Positions 45,529-57,921 of a stretch of 64,000 bases of DNA are shown here, in pieces. A model generated the notes under the pieces. It did no database searches and was not told the origin of the DNA. It saw only the letters and a program-made list of their open reading frames with translations. Both the position numbers and the translations under genes were made by a program. This stretch comes from Morinoia aosen (lineage: Eukaryota > Arthropoda > Malacostraca > Amphipoda > Talitridae): the NCBI GenBank assembly GCA_030386875.1, contig CM059573.1, positions 31,971,891-32,035,890 on the forward strand. Direction: 5' to 3'. Position 1 is the first letter of the stretch. Each line of letters starts with the position of its first letter.

Positions 45529-45773
45529 GGCTTGCCTGCACTACTCAGTCTTGACGCAAGGAGCTTCGGTCTTACGTCAGGACAAGTAGTGCAGGCAAAC
45601 CAGTGCTAGGATAAGATAGGAATCCCACAATTCTGAACGGGTCAGGGCAGGATTCCCAGCGTTAGAAACGGAATACTGCTGGCAAGCCAGTGCTAGGAAA
45701 AGATAGGAATCCCACAATTGTGAACGGGTCAGGGCAGGCTTCCCAGCGCTAGAGACGGAATACTGCAGGCAAG
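45529..45773. repeat. 30-bp-arm hairpin followed by an 87-bp tandem repeat
   Basis: GCTTGCCTGCACTACT ... TTGACGCAAG at 45530-45560 pairs with 45571-45600. Directly after come two 87-bp units (45600-45686 and 45687-45773) starting CCAGTGCTAGGA, ending in GGCAAG, and differing at about seven positions. The GCAGGCAAG end of the units repeats the hairpin arm, so the whole block seems to have grown from one motif. Confidence 0.8.
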
Positions 45774-45789
45774 CCAGTCTTACGGTAAT

Positions 45790-46488
45790 GGGATATAATA
45801 TTTTGCCCGTGCCTCAGGATGGTCTTCCGTTACTGGTCCGGCGGTAAGAAATGGGCTGCCTTCGTCAATCCAATACCGGACAGCTTGGACATTCCGTGAA
45901 AAGTCCAGTAATGAGCTTACTGGGTGAATGCTGGTTCTCCTTCTCTGTGCTCTGTAACGACCCTTTGAACAGCCATCGACAAATGCGGACTGGGAGGCCT
46001 CGACGCGCTTCTCTCCTTTCCGCCTTCGGTACCCTCTCTTACGGAGCAAAGAACTTTGTGTAGCTTAGCTAGCTTGTAAGCTAAGGAGTTCTGTGTCGAA
46101 TTAACCAACACAACATAAAACAAATATTTCTGTTTCATGCTTAATGCGGTGACTGTCTGGCGCTTCCAGCTACGTTCGAATCAACCCCCTTCCCCCCTCG
46201 TTTCTGCCTCCAACGAAGTACAGAAGGTTCTGAACCTTTGCCAGCTTGTAAAATAAGGGCTTCTGTATTGAATGGAGCAATAAGAACCACAAAAAAAACT
46301 TTCAGGGGCGTGGCACATGCCCTAACTGGTCGGCGCTGGCTGCTGATTGGACCCCTCCCCTCTCTTCTCAACCCAATTTCACCCACTTACAATGCTCAGA
46401 TCGTCCTGCAAATTTGACAGCTGATGATTCAAGTAATAAAATAAAAAAAACACGAATTTTCCGGATTCTGGGTAGACGTTCCCCTTTA
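45790..46488 (-). mobile_element. GGGGAACGTC TTAA-family copy (right end)
   Basis: In reverse it begins GGGGAACGTCTACCCAGAAT at 46484 next to a decayed TTTA target. It then carries the C-rich/GCCAGCTTG/GAGCAATAA modules also seen at 2820-3290. The ATTTGTCGATGGCTGTTCAA region near 45970 matches the copy at 28449-29330. The other end is not clear. Confidence 0.6.
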
Positions 46489-48600
46489 TTCATCTTTTTC
46501 TTCCGTCATGCGATCGTGTGTTTCATTAAAAGGCAGTTCTATTATGACGAATGTATGTCATGGAGACCAGCTGAAACGAATATTATGACACCCTTGTGGG
46601 ATCAATTAAATATAATCACTGTAATAAGCGTTCAAAATTAGTCTCCTAAGTGACGTCCGATCCACTTTCTGATTCCAGGAATTACAGTGGGCTTCGCAGT
46701 GCATATATATATAAGATTCTTGGAAATCCTGCTTATTAACCAGTCCATTACAGGTCTTGTCAAGTCGGATTCCGGGTGTCCAATCCCTAGTAGATGACTA
46801 TTGTCAGACAGAGGATTAGCTGCGTCTGGTGTCATTAGGAGGCCTCATGGGTGTTAGGAAGTGGACCGTTCCCGGAGAATTACCGATGATAATTGCGGTG
46901 GCCTGGGTTGGTATTGAAGAAAACGAAGAACTTTTGACGTATTTTCTAACAGACGTGTAATGTATGAATACAATGTGAAAAACTATAGCCTGTGGTTTAG
47001 ATCAAGTTGGAATCTTTTTCTAGTTCAGAGAAAACAACTAAATAGATAAAAAACAACAACGAAGAATAATATACTGTAATGCCTGAAAGATTTGTAACCG
47101 CAGTTTTAAATTAAGTGCATCGAACTAGTAAGAGGGAGTGAAGAACGGGTTGTTGCTGTATATACTGACATTTTTATAATCATTTATTGTCAAGAAAATT
47201 AGAAATAATACAAGCACTGACTCGTAATTGAAAATAAAGTTCGTGTTGAAAATGATGAGTCAACGCAAGGTAAAGAAGAAATATGAAAGTTCTTTAGCAA
47301 CATCTTACGAGGGCAAGGTACGTCTCGTGTAGCTCTTTAACGATTGGAAGTGTGTATTTATTTTCTGTCATACAAAAAGAAGTTGGAGTTTTAATTTGGA
47401 TACCATATTCAAATAAGCTATGTACGTGTAAAGAGGTACTCAAACTCATTTTATTCCATTAAATTGAGAGATTTTATTGGTAACTCTATCCATGTGCATC
47501 TCTATCCAATTTTTTTATGTGCGGCAACGTTCGCGTGGACATGATTGGTGAATTTCCAGCTTGATTTTCAAAATTTAGAAGTTACATAAATGAAAAATTC
47601 TGTTTATAGGCACTTATTTCTCGAAAAGTAGAGTTTTTCAAAATTAATTTTGTTTTTGATTGATTTTTCATACTATGATCAGATTTTCCGGGAGAAAACT
47701 TCAAACATTACTGATTGTCTCTTACTTTTCTTTAATCGCACCGCAGACGTTGGTCTCGTGTCTAGAGAATGAATATTACGATTTGTGCAACTATTCCCAC
47801 ATACAATTGTTAGTTATTTATTTACCCAGATAAAACTTTGTGAGCGTTGTCGCTCAGAATACAGAATTAATAATTACACTTACGTTGGAGGATTGAGTAA
47901 ATTTTTATCAATGTGCGTTCTCCTACATAATTTTAAGATGTTCGAGTATTCACAATGTAATTGCAAATCACATTAAAACACTGTTCTCGATGCCTTTCCA
48001 TATATGCCGTAACAGATAATGCAGTGAATGCAATTATTTATGAACAGAATAAAATTATTTTTTGACGATGATTCTCATGAGTATCTGATCTGTTGTTATT
48101 ATTAAAATAATTTTGACTTTATATTTTACAATAAAACCTAAGATTAGTCAATCCACTCGTTCATACACAGTTAACATCTAGTGCAGATAAATGTATTTGC
48201 TGCTCACGAAAAATAAAATACCTACATGTCTCTCTATGGATAGTGCTATACATCTCTCATTCTTGTGTAGATTTGCTGTCTGATCAGCTCAGCTCCGTGA
48301 CCCAGATTGGACCTACGCTGTTGATAGTCTGCACCATTGAAGCTGTCCATAATTCTTCTGGCATCGATCATTGATCAGTGTCCTCTGAGACTCCATATGG
48401 TGAGGATGTGCGATGCGCTCGCTCCGCTCGCTCCGAAACAAAGTGCCTATTGTTAGAAAGAATGTACTTCTAGCCTGAATGGGTACCCTCTCTCGCCATG
48501 AGGATTCAAATGTGATATCAACATATAAATCATCAAACTAAGAATAAAATATTCCCTCATAAAGTGTGAAGGTGTTCAACCCTCGTTTATACAAGAAAGC
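46489..48600. other. No recognisable gene; possible short exon at 47252-47316
   Basis: AT-rich DNA. The only gene-like hint is an ATG frame MMSQRKVKKKYESSLA ending in CAAG|GTACGT at 47316, which could be a first coding exon of 21 codons. No downstream exon was identified. The part near 48270-48600 may be the 5' untranslated region of the LINE. Confidence 0.3.
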
Positions 48601-48620
48601 CAACTCTCTAAACCTACAAG

Positions 48621-49457
48621 ATGGGACCGAGGAAGCAACGCAACAACATCAGCAGCTGCAATAACAGCTGTGAATATCAACCAAAGTTTGGTCAATATCC
48701 TGATGTGTCTAGCCTAACGCAAGACTGCAAAGAAGCGGTATCTGTTCTAATAAAATATTTCGACTCAGTGATGACAAAATTTAATAGTGATATTGACGAA
48801 ATGAAAAGTGAAATAAGCGACCTTAAAACACCATCTGAAACAATAGCAGGAAAAGAAGCAGAACACAAACAAATTATTGAAGAGCAGAATGAAAAAATAC
48901 AAAGCTTGGAGTCACGTCTCGATCGCTTGGAAAAAAATGATCAGCGCCGAGACCTGGAAGATAGAAAATGTACTCTCGTCATTTCCGGGGGGGAACTACC
49001 TCATTCACACAACAACGAAAATTGCAAAGAAACAGTCTTCAAAATTCTGAAGGACATCAACATCGACCTCAGTGATGCTGACATCACGTCAGCTAACAGA
49101 ATGGGAAGAAAACCACTAAGTGGAAACGAGGATCGAAGAAACATCGCTTTCGAACTGAAACATTACAACAAAAAACGTGAAATTCTCTCTGCCTACCGAG
49201 TAAATAAACCAACGTTCTATATAAATGAATATCTAATACCTTCACGGGCCAAGATCATGTACACCTTGAGAGTAGCCAAGAGAAATTTCCCGGAAAAAAT
49301 CGGAACCCCGAGGACCCAAGATGGAAACATCTTCGCATTCATCCCTGGACAACCGGACTCGAGACGTCAGATTAACACGCCAGAAGAGCTTGACCAATAC
49401 CTGATGCGGCAACTGGATAAATCATCGAATCAGGTCTTGGGTGTTCACCTCAATTAG
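48621..49457 (+). CDS. LINE ORF1 protein (L1 ORF1p/Transposase_22-like)
   Basis: The intact 278-residue frame encodes an RNA-binding chaperone-type ORF1. A coiled coil is evident at about residues 50-115 (heptads through IDEMKSEISDLK and NEKIQSLESRLDRLEKN). An RRM-like middle part follows (RKCTLVISGG ... DITSANRMGRK ... RRNIAFELKHYNKKREIL). The C-terminal part FYINEYLIPSRAKIMYTLRV matches the conserved last domain of L1-type ORF1 proteins. In the family, trimers bind the element's RNA and support target-primed reverse transcription. A 650-bp spacer separates it from ORF2, and that spacer has no long frame. The start is the first ATG, in a favourable AAGATGG context. Confidence 0.8.
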   Translation: MGPRKQRNNISSCNNSCEYQPKFGQYPDVSSLTQDCKEAVSVLIKYFDSVMTKFNSDIDEMKSEISDLKTPSETIAGKEAEHKQIIEEQNEKIQSLESRLDRLEKNDQRRDLEDRKCTLVISGGELPHSHNNENCKETVFKILKDINIDLSDADITSANRMGRKPLSGNEDRRNIAFELKHYNKKREILSAYRVNKPTFYINEYLIPSRAKIMYTLRVAKRNFPEKIGTPRTQDGNIFAFIPGQPDSRRQINTPEELDQYLMRQLDKSSNQVLGVHLN

Positions 49458-50106
49458 GTATCAAAACATGTACCTGTGTCAAATTATATACTCGTATGCC
49501 AATAACGCCTAGAGTTCTATAACTTTACACTAGATCTTCAAACTGCATAACTTCATGTCATGAATCAGTTCCAGCCTCTAAAGATATATACGGCAGTTTT
49601 ACCTCAATTTTGACAATCTTATGACAGATATATATGAACATTTATGACAACTGTATTGGAAATTGCAACAACACCATCAGCAATTTGTACCTACCAATAT
49701 TATGATGGAATATTGATATCCACCTTTTTCACCTTTCCTCGTAAATTGTATGTAATTTTTAACCAACAAACTATTATTATGTGTAAAACATATTAGCTGA
49801 TTAGATTATCATCGTCGCTAAATTTTTTCTATTCATTTTTATTTTTTTTTAAACTTATCACCTGTTGTATGTGAACTTTGTAACAACGCCTTCAGCAATT
49901 TGTACGCATCAATTTTGTATATTGAACTCCAATATTAATCGCTCTTGGCTGAGTATTGAGTGTACCCACGAAATCACGCTAGATTTCTTACTCTTTTCTA
50001 TACTTTCTAAGCTAGTTTTTAGATAGATATATTCTTTTAATCTTGACTCTGTATTTCGTTTTAAGTTGTACAATAGTACTTACTGCCTACTGTTTACTAA
50101 TTTTGA

Positions 50107-53100
50107 ATGACTGATCACGCTGATATATTAGATGAAATCCACCCGGATCTCAATCATTTGAACAGAATATTTCCAAACCTAAACGACTCTGAAAACTGCA
50201 GATATACTAATATATCAAAATTCAACGAATCTATACGAATAACCCGGCAGGATTTTTCGCTACTGTGTTGGAACTGCAGGTCACTCTATCCAAAATTGGA
50301 AGAGATACAATGCACTATTACTGAACTTGAGTATACCTTAGATGTGATTAGCTTCACCGAAAGCTGGCTAGATGACTCGACCAAAGACATGATTAAATTT
50401 GAAAATTATCATAGTTACCATTCGCTACGAAAAAACAAGCGAGGCGGGGGCATCAGTACATACATTTCTAAGCACATGGATTCGAGAATCATAGCAAGTG
50501 CAACACTGAATCAGGATCATATAGAATCATTAGTCGTAGAACTGTCTAGAGATGGCAAACGAATTGTGCTTGGAACGGTGTATAGGCCGCCTACAGCCTG
50601 TCCTATATCCTTCCTTAATGAGCTTAATCGAATTATTTCCCAGTTCAACAGGTCCTTCTACAATGACATAATAATATGCGGTGACTTCAACTATGATTTG
50701 CTGAAACATGAAAGCTATGAACCAATCTCTAATTTCTTAAATGCATTTCATTCTAAATCTTTCCTTCCGATCATCACAAAGCCAACACGAATAACCTCAA
50801 AATGTGCCACGCTGCTTGACAATATCTTTATGACAGACACAAGTGATTTTCTTGCTGGAATAATTACTTCTGACTTATCAGATCATTTTCCAGTTTTTCT
50901 TATTAAGAAAAAATGTCTATCTTGCGTGCACCAAAGCACGGGCTGAAACTTTCTCATATCGTAAAATAAACGAATCAAATTTAGAAGAAATGCGCACCGT
51001 TCTAGAAGATTTAATGCCAACATTGCACATCACCCAACAAAACAATAATGCAAGGAGCATTGATGAATCAGTAGTAAAGTTGACTGAAACTATAATGAAC
51101 GCATACAATCAGTGTTGCCCAATTGTAACTCGTACAGTTACCCCGAAAAATAAACAAAAGCCCTGGATTACTAGAGACATCGTGATAAATATAAAGAAAC
51201 GCCAAGCGTACCTAGCCCTCCTTTGCGAAGGGCGAATATCTAGAGAAACATATAACCGATTCAGAAACTATGTGACAAATCAGATAAGAACATCAAAAAA
51301 GAGCTACTTTACCCTCAAGTTTACTCAATTCAAAGCTGACGTTAAAAAGACTTGGCGCCTCCTTAACTCTTGTTATAAACCGAATAACGCCGAAAAAAAG
51401 AAAATTGGATATATCACTCAAGATAATGTAAAATACCATGAGAAGAATGAAATTGCTAATCTCTTCAACAACTTCTTTGTAAACGTAGGGAAAACTATAG
51501 CCAATGGTATTCCAAGTGAACCTACTGATCACCTGGAATTTATGGATCATATTCGAGAACACAACTCCTTTTTCTTTACGCCTACAAACTCCTCCGATGT
51601 AATTGCGTGCATAAACAACATGAAAAATAAATCGAGTGGGTTACAAACGTTTCCAACTAAAATACTTAAAATAATTGCTGATATTGTGGCCCCGCTGATA
51701 TCCAATATTATTAACCAGTCTCTCTTACTAGGCACTTTCCCGAACTCCCTCAAAATTGCTAGAGTAACCCCTATCTTTAAAAATGGTGAAAAAACCTGTG
51801 TAAACAATTATCGACCTATCTCCATGTTACCAATTATTAGCAAGGTATTCGAGAAAATTGTGTATAAAAAAGTGTACTCTTATTTTGAACAAAAATTATT
51901 TCTCTATGATAAACAATACGGCTTTCGCTGTAAAAAATCAACAACACAGGCAATATTAAATCATTTACAATACCTTTATTCTAATATAGATAACGGAAAG
52001 ACTGTCTGCTCTGTATTTCTTGACTTTCGAAAGGCATTCGATTGTGTGGACCATAACATATTACTCTCGAAACTTCATTGTTATGGCATTCGTGGGGTTG
52101 CCCATGATTGGTTCAGATCATACCTAACAAATCGGAAGCAATACGTTGTCATTGACGACGCAAAATCGGACCCACAGAAAATTAGCCATGGAGTTCCACA
52201 AGGATCTGTTCTTGGGCCTCTCCTTTTTCAAGATTTTTATCATTGAAATTATTAAATCTACATCATTTTTTAAATTCATACTTTTTTCCGATGACAGTAC
52301 GCTTTCTGCGGTCCTTCCGAACGAAAATCCCACTACGATTGCGGAGAGTATAAATAATGAACTCCATAAGGTTTCACTGTGGCTTAAAGCTAATAAAATA
52401 AGCCTCAATATCGATAAAACAAATTATATTACGTTCTCATACAAGAAAAATATATCTCTACCATCCATTAAAATTGGCGAAGGTGAAATCAAAGAAACCA
52501 ACTCATGTAAATTTCTGGGCATTGTAATAGATAAACATCTGACCTTCAAAGAGCACATCACTCATATTAGTTCTAAATTATCAAAATCCATCGGAATCCT
52601 GAATAAAGTTAAAAATTTCCTGCCTGAAACAGCCTTACTAATGCTTTATCGAACGCTCATTTCACCATACCTGCAATACGGAATAGAAGCATGGCATGGA
52701 ACTGATAAAAAAAAAAAATATATAATTTTTACTCTGCAAAAAAGAGCCATCAGAGCGGTGAAGAACCTAGAATATAATGCTCACACAAATGATTCATTCA
52801 AAAATTTACAAATACTTAAACTCTCGGATCTCTACAAAATCTCCATCTGCAATTTCATCTACAAAACATTAGCTAATGATGGCGACAATAGCCTTCAACA
52901 GTTATTAACTGCGCAAACTGGTCATCACGACCATTTAACACGAAATAAAAGTAAATTCATGCTTCCTTATTATTCAAAGGCCCGCTCGCAACATAGTATA
53001 CTATTCGTTGGAACTAAAACCTGGAACTCAATACCTGCGGAGATCCGTGAAGGTAATTCTTACAAGGTATTTAAAAGAAATCTTGAGTCTCACTTCTTAT

Positions 53101-53111
53101 CAAAATACTAG
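50107..53111 (+). pseudogene. LINE ORF2: endonuclease and reverse transcriptase, two frameshifts
   Basis: Three overlapping frames cover the protein. 50107-50946 gives the APE-type endonuclease: LLCWNCRSLYPKL, SFTESWLDD, GGGISTYIS, VYRPP, CGDFNYDLL, and SDLSDHFPV with the catalytic His. 50990-52246 gives the linker and reverse transcriptase: YRPISMLPIISKVFEKIV, KQYGFR, the LDFRKAFD block with catalytic Asp, and HGVPQGSVLGPLLF. 52146-53111 (effectively from about 52228) gives FSDDST, the catalytic Asp pair, then FLGIVID and the C-terminal region. Frame changes fall near 50910-50940 (an A-run) and 52225-52235 (a T-run), both slip-prone. The ADD motif reads SDD, a variant seen in some retroelements. 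The copy is recent-looking but not autonomous as sequenced, unless the frameshifts are assembly errors. Confidence 0.8.
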
Positions 53112-53512
53112 TCGTGTAAGATCACCAAGTCAAATCCTGGATCCTACATGTCTGGTCCTAATAATGCAATTTGCCATGAGTAATATCGCCGATTTTCAGT
53201 CTGCTCCCAAATCGTTATCGAATATACTGTTAAATATTGTCCATATGACCTATATTTTAAAATTAAACATCAATATCGAGTTCATTATCCTGTTGATCAG
53301 TCTAATGCGAAACTAGGCTAAGTGAATTAGGTTAAACATTATTGTACGCCCTAGAATAATGTAATGGTAGGATGCCCTAGAAGTCGCTGAACTTATTCGG
53401 GCCCACAGGTAGCTATACTCAACTCTGACCATTGTATTAGACTTAAGAAACATTCTACCTCTGTATCTCCTGTGGTAAATAAATTGTTTGAATTGTTTAA
53501 AATTGTTTAAAT

Positions 53513-55310
53513 CATTGCTGGACCGTATCAGCGAGTCAGCTCTCGAAAACACTCAATTATTGATTTCCACCTCCTTGCCGATTGAAGATGATTGTGAATC
53601 GTAAGCTTAGTGCTAGCATCCCTACAGTGTATGGGAATCGTGGGTACACTACATTTTTGTTCATTTCTCATCATGAAAGACTTGTGAGTAGAATTGTTGT
53701 TGCTATTCTCTTGAATTCGTTTCAAACTGTGTTCTAGAATTTTTTGGTTTGAACAACCGAATTCAGATGAAAATTACCTTCAGAATTCTAGCCAAGAGCT
53801 AAAAAAAAGATGACTCAGCGCACATAATATCATAATTTTACTCAAAACTATAGGGAAATTAACATGATCTTCACCGCACGTTTATCTACGTCACGCATGA
53901 TATTGTGAGTCACTCATTCTGAGGTAAAATTAATTACTGGATACAGAGCTTTTGAAAAATGATTCGTCTTTTATTGAAGTATATCACCCGATAGACGTAG
54001 TAAGCCATGATGCCAATTTTGTTGAGATCTCATTCATTCCTTTTCATATGTGTATAAACCCGCCATCTGGTTCACGTATCAAGAAACGAGCCCCAACTCA
54101 AGTTGGCTCAAACTTCACATTGAGACAATGAGAAAGTATAACGAAATTATGAAGCGAAAAAAGATCTCATTAGTTAGAATGCGTCTACCTTGAAATAGAA
54201 GATAAAAAATTAACCATAAAATGTGTGAATGTATAATCATTTCATGAATCTGCTTCAAATAATTAAGATCTTATTAATAAACCTCGTACGAAACGTACTG
54301 CGTAATCGATGTAATCGGTTCTCATAGCAGGTATCACCAAAATATTCCAATGAAATCAAATCGACCGCATCAGATAAAGCTAATGCCATGGCTTTGGTCA
54401 TCCCATCTCTATCAAGAGCCCGAAAACCAAGATGACAAGCCTTGTGATTGACTACCTAATGAGGTGCGTGGGAAGCCTATAATCTGGGAAATAAGAAGCA
54501 ATATAGGAAGATGAGATCGAGCAGTGGGGCTGCTGATCGGATCAGCTTGCGGTCGTTTGATTTGTAACAATTTGTGTAGAATTTTGAAGTTTATTGCTTC
54601 GAAATTTTTCTTCCTCATTCTCCTTGTCTCTCTGCTTTCATTTTTAGGTAACAGAACTTACGACAGACGAAACTCATGCAGTCTATTTGGCGTTATAATG
54701 AAATAATAACTGCAGCAGGCAGTGAACGAGTTGGGTTCGAGGAATTTAAGGAACTGAGTTATTTTTGAATGCAAATTATTAACACCCATTTGAAGCACAT
54801 ATTCTGGAATTTTATAAGAAGTCTTAACCGTAGGTAAATCATCAAGATTCAAATAAAACGGTTCAAAGCTTTTTATTAAATATTCTACGAATGAAAATGC
54901 GTTGAAATATTCAAATGAATATTTAACCTTATTTTGGCAATTTTATGAATATTTCATTGCTAATATAAAGATAGCATATAAAACATTTTAAAAAGCACAA
55001 AAAAAGTTATTTATCTACACATATAAATTAACTTTTTAAGGTCTTAAAACAGTTAGATTCCTTAGTTTTCCTTTTAGAGTTTTTCTTCATACAATGGCGA
55101 GTATGAATGAAAAAACTTTTTGTAGAAAAAATCTATCGAATGTTTAGTAACACAAAACTTCAAGGTCTCTTCTTTACTGCAAATTAACTATCGCACAGGA
55201 AATTAACCAAATTCATCACCGCAACGACTTTAATTCTGATAAATTTTGTAAAGTCACAAGTTTCAGAGCAAATGGATTTACTAGTTAAGTTTCAGAAAAT
55301 TTTAAGGATA
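53513..55310. other. No recognisable feature
   Basis: AT-rich DNA without long frames. Short open frames at 54412 and 54524 have no known domain. Confidence 0.35.
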
Positions 55311-55439
55311 AAATTGCAGATGAGTTGAACGGCAGTCTTTTGGATGACTGAGGCAGGCAGGGCACGAGCAGAGCATCCCGGGCAGGCAATCCGGATGGAG
55401 GACCCTCGCGATCGCCCAAGGTTCATGGATTGCTGGAGG

Positions 55440-55862
55440 AAGACTTTTAATATTATGCACGAATGAATAGATTTTTAATATTATGCACGAACGAATAGAT
55501 TTTTAATATTATGCACGAACGAATAGACTATTAATATTATGCACGAACGAATAAATTTTTAATATTATGCACGAACGAATAGATTTTCAATATTATGCAC
55601 GAACAAATGGATTTTAAATATTATACACGAACGAATAGATTTTTAATATTATACACGAACGAATAGATTTTTAATATTATTCACGAACGAATAGATTTTT
55701 AACATTATTCATGAACGAATAGATTTTTAATATTATTCACGAACGAATAAATTTAATATTATTCACGAACGAATAGTTTTAATATTATCCACGAACGAAT
55801 AGAATTTAAGTATTATGCGCGAATAGAATTTTAGTATTATGCGCGAATAGAATTTTAGTATT
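55440..55862 (+). repeat. 28-bp minisatellite (CGAACGAATAGATTTTTAAT)
   Basis: About thirteen units of CGAACGAATAGATTTTTAAT plus ATTATGCA run with gradual change (TTCACGAACG variants) and shorten to 18-22 bp at the right end. The units are contiguous with no unique spacers, so it is not a CRISPR. GC-rich blocks lie on both sides (55330-55435 and 55865-56240). Confidence 0.9.
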
Positions 55863-55864
55863 TC

Positions 55865-56282
55865 ATAGTGAAGCCCTGGCCCCGGCTATCGCAACAGAGA
55901 TAAGGAAAACCTAGCTTCACGAGTCGCGTTGACTAGCAACCCGGACAGAGGATCACCGAGGCTAGCCTAATTAATGCCTGCTTCAGACATCGGGAAAATA
56001 AAGGCCACCCGACTTACATCTGCCACTCAGGCTACGGCGTGCAGGTGTGCAGGCGAAGTGAAGTCTCCACGGGCTAGCCGCCACAAGACGAAGGCCGCGC
56101 AGGATAGGTGCCTTAGCCCATCATGGTTACGTGGGCTCTCGAATTGAAATGCGATTGAAGATGCGACGTGTGCGCCGCTGAGGCTGAAATAGGTCTGCTG
56201 CTCTCAGGCGTCGTGACTCGACGAAACTGTCTGTAATGGTCTTCATAATTGATGAATATCGGGCGGCCTCCCAGAGGGTATT
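55865..56282. other. GC-rich block beside the minisatellite
   Basis: The block includes GAAGCCCTGGCCCCGGCTAT, AACCCGGACAGAGGATCACC and CACGGGCTAGCCGCCACAAG. It ends where the TTAA element begins. Its composition and position recall retroelement 5' regions, but no coding was found. Confidence 0.3.
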
Positions 56283-57739
56283 TTAAGGGAACCATGTTGG
56301 GGGCATCTGCAGTCCAAAAGTCGATTCTCCCGATTTTTTTATTGCTTTAAATGAGTTTGAGATATGTCCCCGAATGTCTGTAAAAATATCAGGAACGTAT
56401 CCCAGAGCTAACGTCCCCCCCCCGGGAGGGGGAGAGCATCCCCCTTACGGACCTTTTCTTCATTTTTGAACCTAGAGCAATGAAATTTGGTATACTGATA
56501 GGAAATGCAATTTAAAATCATTTATCATTTATGACAAAATGAGATTTTCTTGAAAAGAAAATGGGAAATCATAGAAAACGACATTTTTGGGGGGTTTTCT
56601 AAATGCTTCTTCTCCTACAGTTTTTGAGCTACAGTAATGATTTTGGTATCATTGGATGCAGAATAACGTGGACATTAAAAAAAATTCTCAAATTTTCAAT
56701 TTTATTTTATTTTTTTATATATTTCATCATCCATATTCCTCAAGATAGGCATCCCCCTTCCGAATATTTTTTTTATTATTGAATTTAGAGCAATGAAATT
56801 TGGTATACTGATAGGAAATGCAATTTATAATCATTTATCATTCATGAAAAATGCGATTTTCTTGAAAAGAAAATGGGAAATCATGGAAAACGACATTTTG
56901 GGGGGGGGGGTTCTAAATGCTTCTTCTCTGATAGTTTTTGAGCTACAGTAATGATTTTGGTATCATTGGATGCAGAATAACGTGGACATTCCAAAAACTT
57001 GAATGCTTTTCCTCAAATTTCCAATATAAAAATTGAAAAAAAAATCAAAATATTCTCAAGAAAATTCAAATTTATGACGTCATAACTTTGAAACAAGAAT
57101 GAATTTCGAAAAAATTCCTAACGCATTGTGAAGCCCTTGTTTTTCTGCATCCAATGATACCAAAATCATCACTGAAGCTCAAAAACTGTAGGAGGAGAAG
57201 CATTTTTTTCTTAAAATAGGTCTTATACAACAAGTAAGTTTTCAAGACGTTTGTCGTTATCACTCCGACGTTTACAAAGCTAGAGCAATGCGATTTGCTG
57301 CATTTGGAAGTCACATGTGTAATCTACAATTGATATATAGTTTATTTTCAAAAATTTTCACGTAAAATTTTTTACGTAGACTTTTTACCCTAAATTTAAG
57401 CTTTTTCAAAAAAAATTCTATAAATTCAAAATGAATTCGAATTCAAAAACCGGTATATAGCATTTTTGGAGCACACGTTGTACTTTCAAATGCAACAAAC
57501 CGCATTGCTCTAGCTCTTTAAATTTCGGCCCCATTATAACGAATGTTATATATATATTTTTTATTTATCATGAATAACTCATTTTCTATGTCCTAATGCA
57601 AAAAAACTTGTGGGAGAAAAGTTGATAGGAATCTAGAGATCTAGTAGTCTGCAAATTTTCATAGACGTAAGTCCGATAGAAAAAAGTCTACGGATGGAAA
57701 TTCAAGTTATGGGCCGACCGGTGATCATGGTTCCCTTAA
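56283..57739. mobile_element. TTAA-flanked non-autonomous transposon, GGGAACCATG ends
   Basis: TTAA lies at 56283-56286 and 57736-57739. The ends read GGGAACCATGTTGGGGGC and, in reverse, GGGAACCATGATCACCGG. The interior holds two direct ~300-bp repeats (56447-56650 and 56752-56980), each with AGAGCAATGAAATTTGGTAT, a G-run and GAGCTACAGTAATGATTTT. Reverse-oriented relatives follow near 57150-57200. No transposase frame is present. Diverged pieces of the same interior occur at 5480-6512 and 13795-14290. Confidence 0.8.
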
Positions 57740-57921
57740 AATTTAAAATATATTTAAATATTTTATTACCACTCGCGAAGGCTAGTTTCCCTAATCGCGG
57801 TAAAGTTTTATTTTAGACACTTTTCTTATTACACGGTCCTCGTTTTAAAGATTTCAGCTCGATGCTAACAGTTTATGTATTACTAAAACTGAATAAATTT
57901 CCTCAAAAATTGATGAAGAAA

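Larger units (their letters stand above)
48600..53512 (+). mobile_element. Non-LTR retrotransposon (Jockey-superfamily, CR1/L2/Daphne-like)
   Basis: Two frames in LINE order (ORF1, then endonuclease plus reverse transcriptase) are followed by a 3' untranslated region. That region ends in short repeats (AATTGTTTGAATTGTTTAAA then ATTGTTTAAA) instead of poly(A), as in CR1/L2-like clades. ORF1 is intact; ORF2 has two frameshifts. The 5' end is uncertain and may extend upstream to about 48270. No target-site duplication was found. Clade assignment is by motif style only. Confidence 0.8.

Noticed and set aside
55440..55862. Regular 28-bp repeats resembling a CRISPR array
   Set aside because: The units are contiguous with no unique spacers and the sequence is animal nuclear DNA, so it is a minisatellite.
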